In this document: positions 38,495-46,961 of the stretch, piece by piece
How the letters are laid out: each line of letters opens with the position of its first letter
How positions within the stretch are numbered: the first letter of the stretch is position 1
Assembly (NCBI RefSeq): GCF_900103785.1
Contig: NZ_FNHE01000008.1
Location: 129,270 to 193,269 of the forward strand
Direction of reading: 5' to 3'
DNA from: Geodermatophilus siccatus
Lineage (GTDB): Bacteria; Actinomycetota; Actinomycetes; Mycobacteriales; Geodermatophilaceae
DNA length: 64,000 nucleotides
The notes under the pieces: model-generated
Databases searched by the model: none
The model's input: only the letters and a program-made list of their open reading frames with translations
Told to the model about the DNA's origin: nothing
Translations under genes and position numbers: made by a program

Positions 38495-38587
38495 GCAGGC
38501 ATCTCCTCTACTGGGGGGCGTACCTCCAGCGTGCTCCTCGGTCGCCCGATCCCCCAGGGGGCGTCCGGTCAGTCGGGCCTGGCTCTG

Positions 38588-38606
38588 CTTGCCGACGGTC
38601 GGCAAC
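38588..38606. promoter_or_regulatory. TTGCCG palindrome, site 3
   Basis: CTTGCCG-ACGGT-CGGCAAC, 94 bp upstream of the small-protein unit and about 280 bp upstream of the DUF7455 gene. Confidence 0.55.
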
Positions 38607-38674
38607 ATGCGGCTGGGCGGGTCCCCGGAGGCGGCCGCCCGCTGCGCCTGCTCCGGGCGGCCGCCCCCGCGGTC

Positions 38675-38693
38675 GTTGCCAGCGCTCGGCAAG
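38675..38693. promoter_or_regulatory. TTGCCG palindrome, site 4
   Basis: GTTGCCA-GCGCT-CGGCAAG; one arm departs from the consensus by one base. It is paired with site 3 in the same divergent region. Confidence 0.5.
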
Positions 38694-38886
38694 GTCGATG
38701 GGCACCAGCTGACCGGCGACGTCCCTGGCCGGGCCGACGTCCGGAGGGCATGGTCGGGTGCAGCCGGTCGGGACCGCTGAGGCGATCGCCGTCGAGCGAT
38801 CGCCCTCCGGGTCCCGCGGTCACCGGGAGCCGGCGTTCCCGGCCACCGACGACCTGACCCGTACGAGACCCCACCGGAGGAACCAG

Positions 38887-39159
38887 GTGTCCATCGCCAC
38901 CGGGGACGCGGACGTCGCGTCTGCCGCGCCCGCCGTCGCTCCCCCGACGCTCGCCGACCGCTGCGACGCGTCCGCTGTCGTAGGCGGCCCCGACGGCAGG
39001 ACCGGACGTGGTGCCTGCGGCGCGCAGGCACTCATCCGTGCCGTGCTGCCCAGCGGCGAGGACCTGGTCTTCTGCGCCCACCACGGCCGGGAGCACGAGG
39101 TGGCGCTCGCCGCTGCCGGTGCGACCGTCCACGACGGGACGGGCGCGATCACCGCCTAG
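38887..39159 (+). CDS. DUF7455-like small cysteine protein with an insertion
   Basis: The 90-residue protein matches the actinobacterial family whose members read DRCDxCGAQA, LPSG-x-LLFCAHHGREHE. Here LADRCDASAV is followed by about 14 Gly/Arg-rich residues before ACGAQALIRAVLPSGEDLVF, then CAHHGREHE. The Cys and His residues suggest a small zinc-binding fold; function unknown. GTG 38887 has CGGAGG upstream. Confidence 0.75.
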   Translation: MSIATGDADVASAAPAVAPPTLADRCDASAVVGGPDGRTGRGACGAQALIRAVLPSGEDLVFCAHHGREHEVALAAAGATVHDGTGAITA

Positions 39160-39209
39160 CCCGGCGCCCGACCCGGTGGAGACGCCGGTCAGGGGCCGTC
39201 GCCCCGGAC

Positions 39210-40154
39210 TCAGGCCCAGGGCAGCCGGCTGCGGGTGCCCCAGTAGTCCTCGGGGTCCTGCGGCTCGACCAGTCCGCCGACGTCGAGGCCGGCGACCCGG
39301 GGCGCGTCCGCGTTGCTGGTCAGCTGGGCCACGGTCACCGCGCCGCTGAGCACGACGTCGCACCACGACTGGGCGAGCGCCGCCCCCAGCGCGAGGGCGT
39401 CGACCCCGACGCCGTGCTCCCGCGCGGCCGCGGCGAGCGGGCTGTCGGCCGGCAGCCCGTGGTCGGTGAGGCGCCCGTTGGCGACGCCCTCCTTGACGAC
39501 GACGCGCAGGCCGGCGGCGTGCGCCTCGGCCAGCGCGTCGCCCGCCGACGTCTCGAGCAGGTTCCAGGTCGACTGGACGCTGGAGAACAGCGGCCGGCCG
39601 TCGACGGTGAGCTCCAGGCCGCGGCGGACGGCGGCGGCCTGCTCCGGCCCGGAGGTCGAGAACCCGATCCCGGTGCCGGCGTCCCGGACCTCGGCCAGCC
39701 GGCGCTGCAGCGGCTCGTCGTCCCACAGCGGGCTCTCCGCGGTCAGCGAGTGCACCTGGTAGAGCCGCAGCCAGGGGCCGAGCAGCTCGGTGCTCTCCCG
39801 GTACTGGCGCTCGAACGCCGCCGCGGTGTGCTCCTTGACCTCGTGGCGGTCGGCGTCGGTGCGCCAGTCGCCGGTGTACCGGTAGCCCCACTTGCTGGCG
39901 ACGAACGGCACCTGCTCGCGGCCCTGCAGCCAGGAGGCGAGGAACTCCTCGGCGCGGCCGTAGGAGCGGGCGGCGTCGACGTAGCCGATGCCCAGGGACG
40001 CCGCGGTGTCGAGCAGCTCGGAGGTGCGGGCGCGCAGCGCCGCCGGCGTCCGGTCGGCGGGCAGGTCGCGGTCGCGGCCGAGGGTGATGTAGGCCGGCCG
40101 CCCCACCGCCGCCAGGCCGAGCCCGAGCACCGCGGTCGGGGTGTCCCCGGTCAT
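39210..40154 (-). CDS. Aldo/keto reductase
   Basis: The 314-residue TIM-barrel oxidoreductase shows the tetrad positions: Asp in DAARSYGRAEEFL, Lys in ASKWGY and His in YQVHSL. ATG 40154 follows GGGGAAGGGG and lies 19 bp after the GH3 gene, so the two are one operon. A role in reducing or oxidising a sugar released by the glycosidase is plausible; the substrate is not readable. Confidence 0.88.
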   Translation of the reverse strand: MTGDTPTAVLGLGLAAVGRPAYITLGRDRDLPADRTPAALRARTSELLDTAASLGIGYVDAARSYGRAEEFLASWLQGREQVPFVASKWGYRYTGDWRTDADRHEVKEHTAAAFERQYRESTELLGPWLRLYQVHSLTAESPLWDDEPLQRRLAEVRDAGTGIGFSTSGPEQAAAVRRGLELTVDGRPLFSSVQSTWNLLETSAGDALAEAHAAGLRVVVKEGVANGRLTDHGLPADSPLAAAAREHGVGVDALALGAALAQSWCDVVLSGAVTVAQLTSNADAPRVAGLDVGGLVEPQDPEDYWGTRSRLPWA

Positions 40155-40173
40155 CGTCGTCCCCTTCCCCGGG

Positions 40174-42639
40174 TCAGCCCGGCACGTGCACGTCGAGCGC
40201 CAGCGGCAGGACGCCGGACAACGGCCCCACGTGCAGCCGGAAGACACCCGCCTCGGTGGCCCAGCGGTGCCCGGTCTCGTCCCAGTGCCGGTAGGCGCGC
40301 TCGGGCAGCTCCACCGTCACCGCCACCTCCTCCGCCGGGGCGGCCTCTGCCACGGCGAAGCCGGCCAGCCAGCGGACCGGCCGCTCGACCGCGCCGTCCG
40401 GCCGGGCGGCGTAGACCTGCACGACCTCCCGCCCCCGCCGGCTGCCGGTGTTGCGCAGCCGCACGGTGACCGCCGAGGCGCCCCCCTCGGCGGACAGGTA
40501 CTCCCACGCGGTGTAGCCGAGACCGGAGCCGAACCGGAACCGCGGCTCCCGGCCGTCGCGGTCGTGGCCGCGGTGGCCGACGAACAGGCCCTCGTCGTAG
40601 CGCAGCGTCCCGTCGACCGGTCGCGGGGAGGGCAGGCCCGCCTCGTCGGCCGGCCAGGTGACCGGCAGCCGGCCGCCGGGCTCGACGGCCCCGAGGAGGA
40701 CGTCGGCGAGGGCGTTGCCGCACTCCTGCCCCGGGAACCAGGTCAGCAGCACCGCCGGCACGTCGCCGGCCCACGGCAGCAGCACCGGGGCGCCGGAGTT
40801 GACGACCACCACCGTGCGCGGGTTGGCCTCGACCACCCGGCGGACCAGCTCGTCCTGCCGGCCCGGCAGCGCGAGCGAGGTGCGGTCGAAGCCCTCGCTC
40901 TCCACCTCCTCGGTGGTCCCCACGACGACGACGGCCACGTCGGCGTCCCGGGCCAGCGCCACGGCCTGCTCGAGCTCGGCGTCGTCGTCGGTGTCGCGGG
41001 CGGCGTGGACCTGGACCGTCACCGACTCCACGGCCGTGCCCTCGACGCCCCCGGCCGGCTCCGGCACGTGGCCGACGACGACCTCGACCTCCTCACCGGC
41101 CCGCAGTTCCACGGCTCCGGACGCCTGCGGGGGCCGCATCATGCCCTCGACGGGGTCCGCGCCCGGCGGCAGGCCGATCCGGGTGTCCAGGCGGACCTCC
41201 CCGCCGACCGTGACCCGGAACGAGCCCACGCCGGAGGCGCCGATCCGGTGGGGGCCGTCCTCCTCGGCCCGCACGCGGGTGCGCACCTCCACCGCCCGCA
41301 CCCGGTCCATCGGCAGGTCCGGGCCGTAGGAGCCCAGCCCGGTGAAGGCCGCCGCCTCGCGCGTCTCGGTGCCGAGCACGGCGCCCTCCGCGTCGAGGAA
41401 GCGCACCTCCACGCCCCGGCCGCCGTCGGGGCGGCGCAGCATGTCGGGGTCCGCCGGCGGCAGGCGGTGCGTGCTGCGGCCGCCGCGGCCGTGCACGACC
41501 TCGACGTCCGACCCGAGGGCGGCGCGCAGCCCGGCCAGCGGGGAGACGGTGTACGGCGGGAACACCGTCGCACTGCCGCCGCCGAGGGTGCGGGCCTCGA
41601 CCGCGTTGGGCCCGAGGACGGCGACCCGCCGCAACCGGCTCCGCTCGAGCGGCAGCAGGGGGCCCTCCGCGGAGCCGGCCGGCTCGTTGCGGGCCAGGAC
41701 GAAGCCCGCCGCGGCGGTGGCCCGCAGCTCCGCGCCGACCTCCTCGGCGGTCCAGGCGGTGGCGTCCCGGCCGGCGACCCCCTCCAGGGCGCCGACCCGC
41801 CCGGCCAGCCGGAGCACCCGCAGCACCTTGTCCTCGACCGCGGACTCCGGCACCTCCCCGGCGCGCACCGCCGCGACGAGGGCCTCCCCCCAGGGGCTCC
41901 GCGGACCGGGCATCACCAGGTCCAGCAGCCCGTCCCCGGCCGCGGCGAGCGACCTGGCGGCGAACCAGTCGGAGACGACGACCCCGTCGAAGCCCCACTC
42001 GCCCTTGAGGACGTCGCGCTGCAGCGGGCTCTCGGTCATCGTCGTCCCGTTGACGCCGTTGTAGGCCGCCATGACCGCCCAGACGCCGCCCTCCCGCACG
42101 ATCGCCTCGAAGGGCGCCAGGTACACCTCGCGCAGCACGCGCTCGTCGACCCGGACGTCGGCGGAGAAGCGCTCGGTCTCCTGGTCGTTGGCGACGAAGT
42201 GCTTCACGCTGGCCCCGACGCCCTCCTCCTGCAGCCCGCGGACGTAGGCGACGCCGATCCGGCCGGTGAGCAGCGGGTCCTCGCTGAAGCACTCGAAGTG
42301 TCGCCCGCCGTAGGGGGTGCGGTGCAGGTTGACGGTCGGGGCGAGCAGCACGTCGACGCCCCGGCGCCGGGCCTCCGCGGCCAGCAGCCGGCCCAGGCGC
42401 TCGACGCGGTCGACGTCCCAGGTCGCGGCCAGCGCCGTGGGGGAGGGGACGTTCGCGGAGGAGTCCCGCTCGTCCCAGCGCTCGCCGCGGACGCCGGCCG
42501 GACCGTCCGAGACGACGAGGCGGCGCAGCCCCGCGACCGGCTCGGGGTGCAGCGACCAGAAGTCCGCCCCGGTGAGCAGGCGCACCTGCTGCTCGAGGTC
42601 CAGCCGCTCGAGCCGCGCGCGCAGGTCGTCGTCGTGCAC
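40174..42639 (-). CDS. Glycoside hydrolase family 3 beta-glycosidase
   Basis: The 821-residue enzyme has a TIM barrel (1-290) with KHFVANDQE near 146 and nucleophile Asp224 in GVVVSDWFA, then the second catalytic domain, a PA14-like insertion (about 390-520) and a C-terminal fibronectin-like domain. No signal peptide, so it works on imported oligosaccharides or glycosides. I prefer GTG 42639 (GAGGAGGGAACG upstream) to the longer reading from 42672, which lacks a ribosome site. The layout with PA14 resembles bacterial beta-glucosidases active on aryl or short glycosides. Confidence 0.92.
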   Translation of the reverse strand: MHDDDLRARLERLDLEQQVRLLTGADFWSLHPEPVAGLRRLVVSDGPAGVRGERWDERDSSANVPSPTALAATWDVDRVERLGRLLAAEARRRGVDVLLAPTVNLHRTPYGGRHFECFSEDPLLTGRIGVAYVRGLQEEGVGASVKHFVANDQETERFSADVRVDERVLREVYLAPFEAIVREGGVWAVMAAYNGVNGTTMTESPLQRDVLKGEWGFDGVVVSDWFAARSLAAAGDGLLDLVMPGPRSPWGEALVAAVRAGEVPESAVEDKVLRVLRLAGRVGALEGVAGRDATAWTAEEVGAELRATAAAGFVLARNEPAGSAEGPLLPLERSRLRRVAVLGPNAVEARTLGGGSATVFPPYTVSPLAGLRAALGSDVEVVHGRGGRSTHRLPPADPDMLRRPDGGRGVEVRFLDAEGAVLGTETREAAAFTGLGSYGPDLPMDRVRAVEVRTRVRAEEDGPHRIGASGVGSFRVTVGGEVRLDTRIGLPPGADPVEGMMRPPQASGAVELRAGEEVEVVVGHVPEPAGGVEGTAVESVTVQVHAARDTDDDAELEQAVALARDADVAVVVVGTTEEVESEGFDRTSLALPGRQDELVRRVVEANPRTVVVVNSGAPVLLPWAGDVPAVLLTWFPGQECGNALADVLLGAVEPGGRLPVTWPADEAGLPSPRPVDGTLRYDEGLFVGHRGHDRDGREPRFRFGSGLGYTAWEYLSAEGGASAVTVRLRNTGSRRGREVVQVYAARPDGAVERPVRWLAGFAVAEAAPAEEVAVTVELPERAYRHWDETGHRWATEAGVFRLHVGPLSGVLPLALDVHVPG

Positions 42640-42754
42640 CGGGTGCGTTCCCTCCTCGGCAGGGCAGGCCACCGCAAGGTCTAGTTCGGTCCGACGGGCG
42701 CGGTCAACCGGAGCGCCGTGCGCCGGACGTCGTCCCTCGGGCAGGGTGGTCCCC

Positions 42755-43696
42755 GTGAAGCTGCTGCTGCCCGACTCCGTGCCGCTGGACCCCGCTCTGC
42801 CCGAGGGGGTCGAGGCGGTGCGCTACGACGCCGCGGCCCCGGTGCCCGACGAGCACCTCGACGCCGAGGCGCTGGTGGTGTGGGGCAACCGCCCGGGCGA
42901 CCTGCGCGCCGTCGCCGGCCGGATGCCGGGGCTGCGCTGGGTGCAGACCCTGGCGGCCGGGCCGGACGTCGTCCTGGGCGCGGGCTTCCCGGAGGACGTC
43001 GTCGTGACCTCCGGCGTGGGACTGCACGACCGGCCGGTCACCGAGCACGCCCTCGCCCTGGTGCTCGCGCTGCTGCGCCGGCTCCCGGAGGCGATCGCCG
43101 CGCAGGCCGGGCACCGCTGGGCCGACGAGCTCGGCGGGCTGCAGCCGCTGCACCCCGACGGCCGGGTGACCACCCTGCTCGGCGCCCGGGTGCTCGTGTG
43201 GGGCTTCGGCAACATCGGGCAGCACCTGGCACCGCTGCTGCAGGCCCTCGGCGCGCAGGTGCGGGGCGTGGGGCGCAGCGCGGGGGAGCGGGCCGGGTTC
43301 CCCGTCGTCGCCCAGGACGAGCTGGAGGACGAGCTCCGGCGGACCGACGTCCTGGTGATGATCCTGCCCGCCACCGAGGCCACGACCCACGCGCTGGACG
43401 CCGCCCGGCTGGCCGCGCTGCCGCGGCACGCGCTCGTCGTGAACGTCGGCCGGGGGACGACGGTCGACGAGCCCGCCCTCGTCGCCGCGCTCACCGAGGG
43501 GGGCATCGCCGGTGCCGCGCTCGACGTCACGGAGGTGGAGCCGCTGCCGGCCGACTCCCCGCTGTGGGACGCGCCGAACCTGCTGCTCACCCCGCACGCC
43601 GCCGGCGGCCGGCCGGTCGGTGCCGACGAGCTCGTCGGCACCAACCTGGAGGCCCTGCTCGCCGGGCGCGAGCTGCGCAACGTCGTGGCGCGCTGA
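42755..43696 (+). CDS. D-isomer-specific 2-hydroxyacid dehydrogenase
   Basis: The 313-residue NAD-dependent enzyme has the Rossmann loop VWGFGNIGQHLAPLL near 145 and the catalytic Arg (VNVGRGTTVDE), Glu (VTEVEPLP) and His (LLTPHAAGG). It interconverts a 2-hydroxyacid and its 2-keto acid, for example glyoxylate or hydroxypyruvate. It lies divergent to the GH3 gene and 85 bp before the GntR gene. Confidence 0.9.
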   Translation: MKLLLPDSVPLDPALPEGVEAVRYDAAAPVPDEHLDAEALVVWGNRPGDLRAVAGRMPGLRWVQTLAAGPDVVLGAGFPEDVVVTSGVGLHDRPVTEHALALVLALLRRLPEAIAAQAGHRWADELGGLQPLHPDGRVTTLLGARVLVWGFGNIGQHLAPLLQALGAQVRGVGRSAGERAGFPVVAQDELEDELRRTDVLVMILPATEATTHALDAARLAALPRHALVVNVGRGTTVDEPALVAALTEGGIAGAALDVTEVEPLPADSPLWDAPNLLLTPHAAGGRPVGADELVGTNLEALLAGRELRNVVAR

Positions 43697-43713
43697 CCCC
43701 CCGAGGGGGGAAC

Positions 43714-43725
43714 ACTGTCGACAGT
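43714..43725. promoter_or_regulatory. Probable GntR operator 1 (ACTGT-CG-ACAGT)
   Basis: ACTGTCGACAGT is a perfect 12-bp palindrome ending 56 bp before the GntR start. The same arms occur at 44578-44591 before the transporter gene. A possible -10 (TACGAT, 43752-43757) follows, so binding would block the promoter: autoregulation. Confidence 0.65.
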
Positions 43726-43781
43726 CGGCACGACCGCCGGGACGGCGCGGCTACGATGACGGTCGACGAGGAGGCTGCTGC

Positions 43782-44441
43782 GTGAGCGTTGAGTCACTGT
43801 CGGCACTGGACCGGAGCACGCTGCGCGAGCGGTCCCTCGAGGCGCTCCGGTCGGCCATCCTCTCCGGCCGGTACCGGCCCGGTGACCACCTCGGGGAGGT
43901 CGAGCTGGCGGGGTCGCTCGGGGTCAGTCGCGGCACGGTGCGCGAGGCGCTGCGGCACCTCCAGCAGGAGGGGCTGGTCACCGCCGGCAACCGCGGCATG
44001 CTGCGGGTCAACAGCCTGTCCTCCGCCGAGGTGCACGAGCTCTTCCGCGTCCGCGCCGCCCTCGAGGGGCTCGCCGTCCGGGAGGTCATCGCCTCGCCGC
44101 GGCGGGAGGCCGCCGCCGAGACGCTGCGGACGGCCGTGGAGCGGCTCTCCGACGAGGGCGAGCCGGCCGCGCGGATGGAGGCCGACCTGGCGTTCCACCT
44201 GCTGCTCTGCCGGCTGTCGGGCAACTCCATGCTGGTCGAGGCCTGGCAGCGGCTCGAGGGCCGGATGCGGGTCGCCATCCTCAACGGCGCGGCCTGGCAG
44301 GCGCCGATGATGGCCCGCGACCGGCACGTGCCGATCGTCGAGGCCATCGAGCGCGGGGACGTCGAGGCCGCCGTGCGGGTCGTCGACGAGCACATGGCCG
44401 GCGCCGCGGAGCACTTCGCGCGGGCCACCGAGTCCTCCTGA
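43782..44441 (+). CDS. GntR-family regulator, FCD subfamily
   Basis: The 219-residue protein has the winged helix at about 15-80 (LGVSRGTVREALRHLQQEGL) and an FCD domain at about 90-212 with EADLAFHLLLCRLSGN and metal-site histidines (RDRHVPIVEAI; VDEHMAGAAEHF). GTG 43782 has GACGAGGAGG upstream. Matching palindromes in its own promoter and in that of the transporter/transketolase operon make it the likely repressor of that operon, relieved by a carboxylate or sugar-acid ligand. Confidence 0.92.
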   Translation: MSVESLSALDRSTLRERSLEALRSAILSGRYRPGDHLGEVELAGSLGVSRGTVREALRHLQQEGLVTAGNRGMLRVNSLSSAEVHELFRVRAALEGLAVREVIASPRREAAAETLRTAVERLSDEGEPAARMEADLAFHLLLCRLSGNSMLVEAWQRLEGRMRVAILNGAAWQAPMMARDRHVPIVEAIERGDVEAAVRVVDEHMAGAAEHFARATESS

Positions 44442-44455
44442 GCCTCCCGACCTGA

Positions 44456-44481
44456 GGGGGCGGCCGCCGACGGCCGCCTCC
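44456..44481 (+). terminator. Hairpin terminator after the GntR gene
   Basis: GGGGGCGGCCG (44456-44466) pairs with CGGCCGCCTCC (44471-44481), one G-U pair, 4-nt loop, 15 bp after the stop. It separates gntR from the transporter promoter. Confidence 0.6.
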
Positions 44482-44537
44482 TCCGTCGTGCTGCCTCCGG
44501 GCTGACCTGCGCCGACGCAGGCGGCCGGAAGTGACCC

Positions 44538-44591
44538 TTGACACCGTGACGGCCGCCACCCACTCTAGTCGGCAGTTGACTGTCAACAGTC
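44538..44591 (+). promoter_or_regulatory. Promoter and GntR operator 2 before the transporter operon
   Basis: A TTGACA -35 lies near 44539-44544; the -10 is not clear. GACTGTCAACAGTC at 44578-44591 repeats the ACTGT-NN-ACAGT arms found before the GntR gene, and a second overlapping palindrome GTTGAC-T-GTCAAC shares its left half. It ends 45 bp before the transporter start, a typical repressor position. Confidence 0.6.
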
Positions 44592-44636
44592 GACGGACAA
44601 CGGGGATCCGACGCCCACCGCCCACTGGAGGTCACC

Positions 44637-46061
44637 GTGACCGAGCGGCACCCACCCGTCCGCGATCCGCACCTCGAGGAGGTCGCCGCCTGGCACCCGA
44701 TCGAGGGGACGCCGGAGAAGAAGAAGGTCGCCATCGGCTGTTCGGTCGGCGCGACGATCGAGACCTACGACTTCATCGGCTTCGGCATCGCGGCGGCGCT
44801 GTACTTCAACACCGCCTTCTTCCCGGCCGACGACCCGCTGTCGAGCACGCTGCTGTCCTTCGCCACGCTGGGCATCGGCTTCGCCGTCCGCCCGCTCGGC
44901 GGCATCATCGGCGGCTACCTCGGCGACAAGATCGGCCGCAAGCCCGTTCTCGTCGGCTCCCTGCTGCTCATGGGGATCGCGACGGTCCTCATCGGCTGCC
45001 TGCCCACCTACGACCAGGTCGGCGTCTGGGCCGGGGTCCTGCTCGTCGCGGTGCGCGTGGTGCAGGGGCTGGCGTTCGGCGCGGAGTGGGGCGGGGCGAT
45101 CCTCATGTGCTTCGAACACGCCCCCTGGCGCAAGAAGGGCCTGTACACCGGCATCACGCAGGCCGGCTTCCCGGTCGGGCTGCTGCTGGCCAACCTGGCC
45201 TTCCTGGCCAGCGTCCCGCTGGGCGGCTCGTGGGCGTGGCGGGTGCCGTTCCTGCTGTCGGCCGTGCTGATCGTCGTGGGCATCGTGATCCGGCTCAAGG
45301 TCGAGGAGTCGCCGGAGTTCGAGGAGCTCAAGGAGGAGGGCGAGCTCTCCAAGAACCCGCTCCTCGAGGTGCTCCGCGACGACTGGCGCAACATCCTGCG
45401 CGCCTTCTGCCTGCGGATCACCGAGACCGCCGGCTACGCGGTGTCGGTCACGTTCATGCTCTCCTACGTCGCCGCCGAGGGGCTGGCCGACCGGTCGGTC
45501 ACCCTCACCGGGACGATGATCGCCGCCGCGATCGGCATCTTCGCCACCACCTACTGGGGCGCGCTGACCGACCGCATCGGACGGCGCCCCGTGTACCTGC
45601 TGGGCACCGCGCTGCACGTGCTGTGGGGCATCCCGCTGTTCCTCACGGTCAACACCGGCGCAGCCGTGGCGATCGTCATCGCCTTCGTCGTCAGCTACGC
45701 GGTCCTGCAGAACTCGCTGGCCGGGGTGCAGGGCGCCTGGTTCTCCGAGCTGTTCGCGACCAAGACCCGCACCACGGGCGCGTCGCTGGCCTACCAGATG
45801 TCGGCGGTCGTGTCCGGGTTCACCCCGCTGATCGCCGCCGCCCTCTACGGGACCTACGGCTGGATCGGCCCGGCCCTGCTGTTCATGGGCTACGGCCTCC
45901 TCGGCCTGGTCGCCACCCTGTCGACCAGGGAGACCTGGGGCCGCGCCGAGCGGGAAGAGGTCGCCGTGCTCGAGCGCACCCTCGCCGCCGAAGCCGCCGT
46001 CCCCACCCCCCGGACCCGGACGTCCGAGCACCGGCCGACGGCCGACTCGGCGACCGACTGA
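44637..46061 (+). CDS. MFS transporter, metabolite:H+ symporter (MHS) type
   Basis: The 474-residue protein has 12 membrane helices and MHS signatures: ATIETYDFIGFGIAAAL in helix 1, RPLGGIIGGYLGDKIGRKP after helix 2 and VQGLAFGAEWGGA in helix 4. Family members import osmolytes, shikimate, 2-oxoglutarate or aromatic acids with protons. GTG 44637 has TGGAGG upstream. It heads the split transketolase operon and therefore probably brings in its substrate. Confidence 0.9.
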   Translation: MTERHPPVRDPHLEEVAAWHPIEGTPEKKKVAIGCSVGATIETYDFIGFGIAAALYFNTAFFPADDPLSSTLLSFATLGIGFAVRPLGGIIGGYLGDKIGRKPVLVGSLLLMGIATVLIGCLPTYDQVGVWAGVLLVAVRVVQGLAFGAEWGGAILMCFEHAPWRKKGLYTGITQAGFPVGLLLANLAFLASVPLGGSWAWRVPFLLSAVLIVVGIVIRLKVEESPEFEELKEEGELSKNPLLEVLRDDWRNILRAFCLRITETAGYAVSVTFMLSYVAAEGLADRSVTLTGTMIAAAIGIFATTYWGALTDRIGRRPVYLLGTALHVLWGIPLFLTVNTGAAVAIVIAFVVSYAVLQNSLAGVQGAWFSELFATKTRTTGASLAYQMSAVVSGFTPLIAAALYGTYGWIGPALLFMGYGLLGLVATLSTRETWGRAEREEVAVLERTLAAEAAVPTPRTRTSEHRPTADSATD

Positions 46062-46085
46062 GCTCACTCCCGAGAGGAGCACGAC

Positions 46086-46961
46086 ATGACCTCGCTGACC
46101 ACACCGCAGGCCGCACCGGCCGCCGGGGACCGGGCGGAGCGGATCGAGCGCATCCGCCAGGCCGCGTACCGGATCCGCCGCAACGCCCTGGACATGGGGG
46201 AGGTGCAGGGCCAGGGCTACATCGGGCAGGCGCTCGGCGTGGCCGACGTCCTGGCCGCCGTCTACACCGACCAGCTCCGGTACCGCCCGGAGGACCCGCA
46301 CTGGCCCGCCCGGGACCGCTTCCTGCTCTCCATCGGCCACTACGCCATCGCCCTCTACGCGGCGCTGGCCGAGGCCGGCACGATCCCGGCCGAGGAGCTG
46401 GAGACCTACGGCTCGGACGACTCCCGGCTGCCGATGTCGGCCATGGCCTCCTACACGCCCGGCGTGGAGATCTCCGGCGGGTCGCTCGGCCACGGGCTGG
46501 CCGTGGCCGCCGGCATGGCGATCGGGCTGCGCCACCAGGGCAACGGGGCGCGGGTCTACAACCTGCTCTCCGACGGCGAGCTGGACGAGGGCTCGACCTG
46601 GGAGGCCGCGCTGGCCTGCGCCCACCACGGCCTGGACAACGTCACCGCGATCGTCGACGTCAACGCGCTGCAGGCCGACGGCCCCACCGCCGGCGTGCTG
46701 CGCACCGAGCCGGTGACCGACAAGTGGCGGGCCTTCGGCTGGCACGCCCTGCGCGTCGACGGCAACGACGTCGCCGCGCTCGTCGACGCCCTCGACGAGC
46801 TCCGCGCGCACCGCGGCTCGCCGGGGGTGCTCGTCTGCGACACCCGCATCGGTCGCGGGGTGCCGCTGCTCGAGGGCCGGGAGAAGGCCCACTTCATGCG
46901 GGTCGAGGAGCACGAGTGGCAGATCGCCCGCGACCAACTGCAGGAGGGGACGACCCGATGA
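46086..46961 (+). CDS. Transketolase N-terminal subunit
   Basis: The 291-residue half carries the thiamine-diphosphate pyrophosphate site: SGGSLGHGLAVAAGMAIGL and LLSDGELDEGSTWEAA (GDGE-type motif with Ser for Gly) near residues 130-175. Split transketolases often act in dedicated catabolic routes rather than the pentose phosphate pathway. Its stop overlaps the start of the C-terminal half by 4 bp. Confidence 0.92.
   Translation: MTSLTTPQAAPAAGDRAERIERIRQAAYRIRRNALDMGEVQGQGYIGQALGVADVLAAVYTDQLRYRPEDPHWPARDRFLLSIGHYAIALYAALAEAGTIPAEELETYGSDDSRLPMSAMASYTPGVEISGGSLGHGLAVAAGMAIGLRHQGNGARVYNLLSDGELDEGSTWEAALACAHHGLDNVTAIVDVNALQADGPTAGVLRTEPVTDKWRAFGWHALRVDGNDVAALVDALDELRAHRGSPGVLVCDTRIGRGVPLLEGREKAHFMRVEEHEWQIARDQLQEGTTR

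Larger units (their letters stand above)
38495..38886. other. Divergent control region with two TTGCCG palindromes
   Basis: The 392 bp lie between the two-gene small-protein unit (leftward) and the DUF7455 gene (rightward) and contain palindromes at 38588-38606 and 38675-38693, 87 bp apart. I found no supportable gene. Confidence 0.55.
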
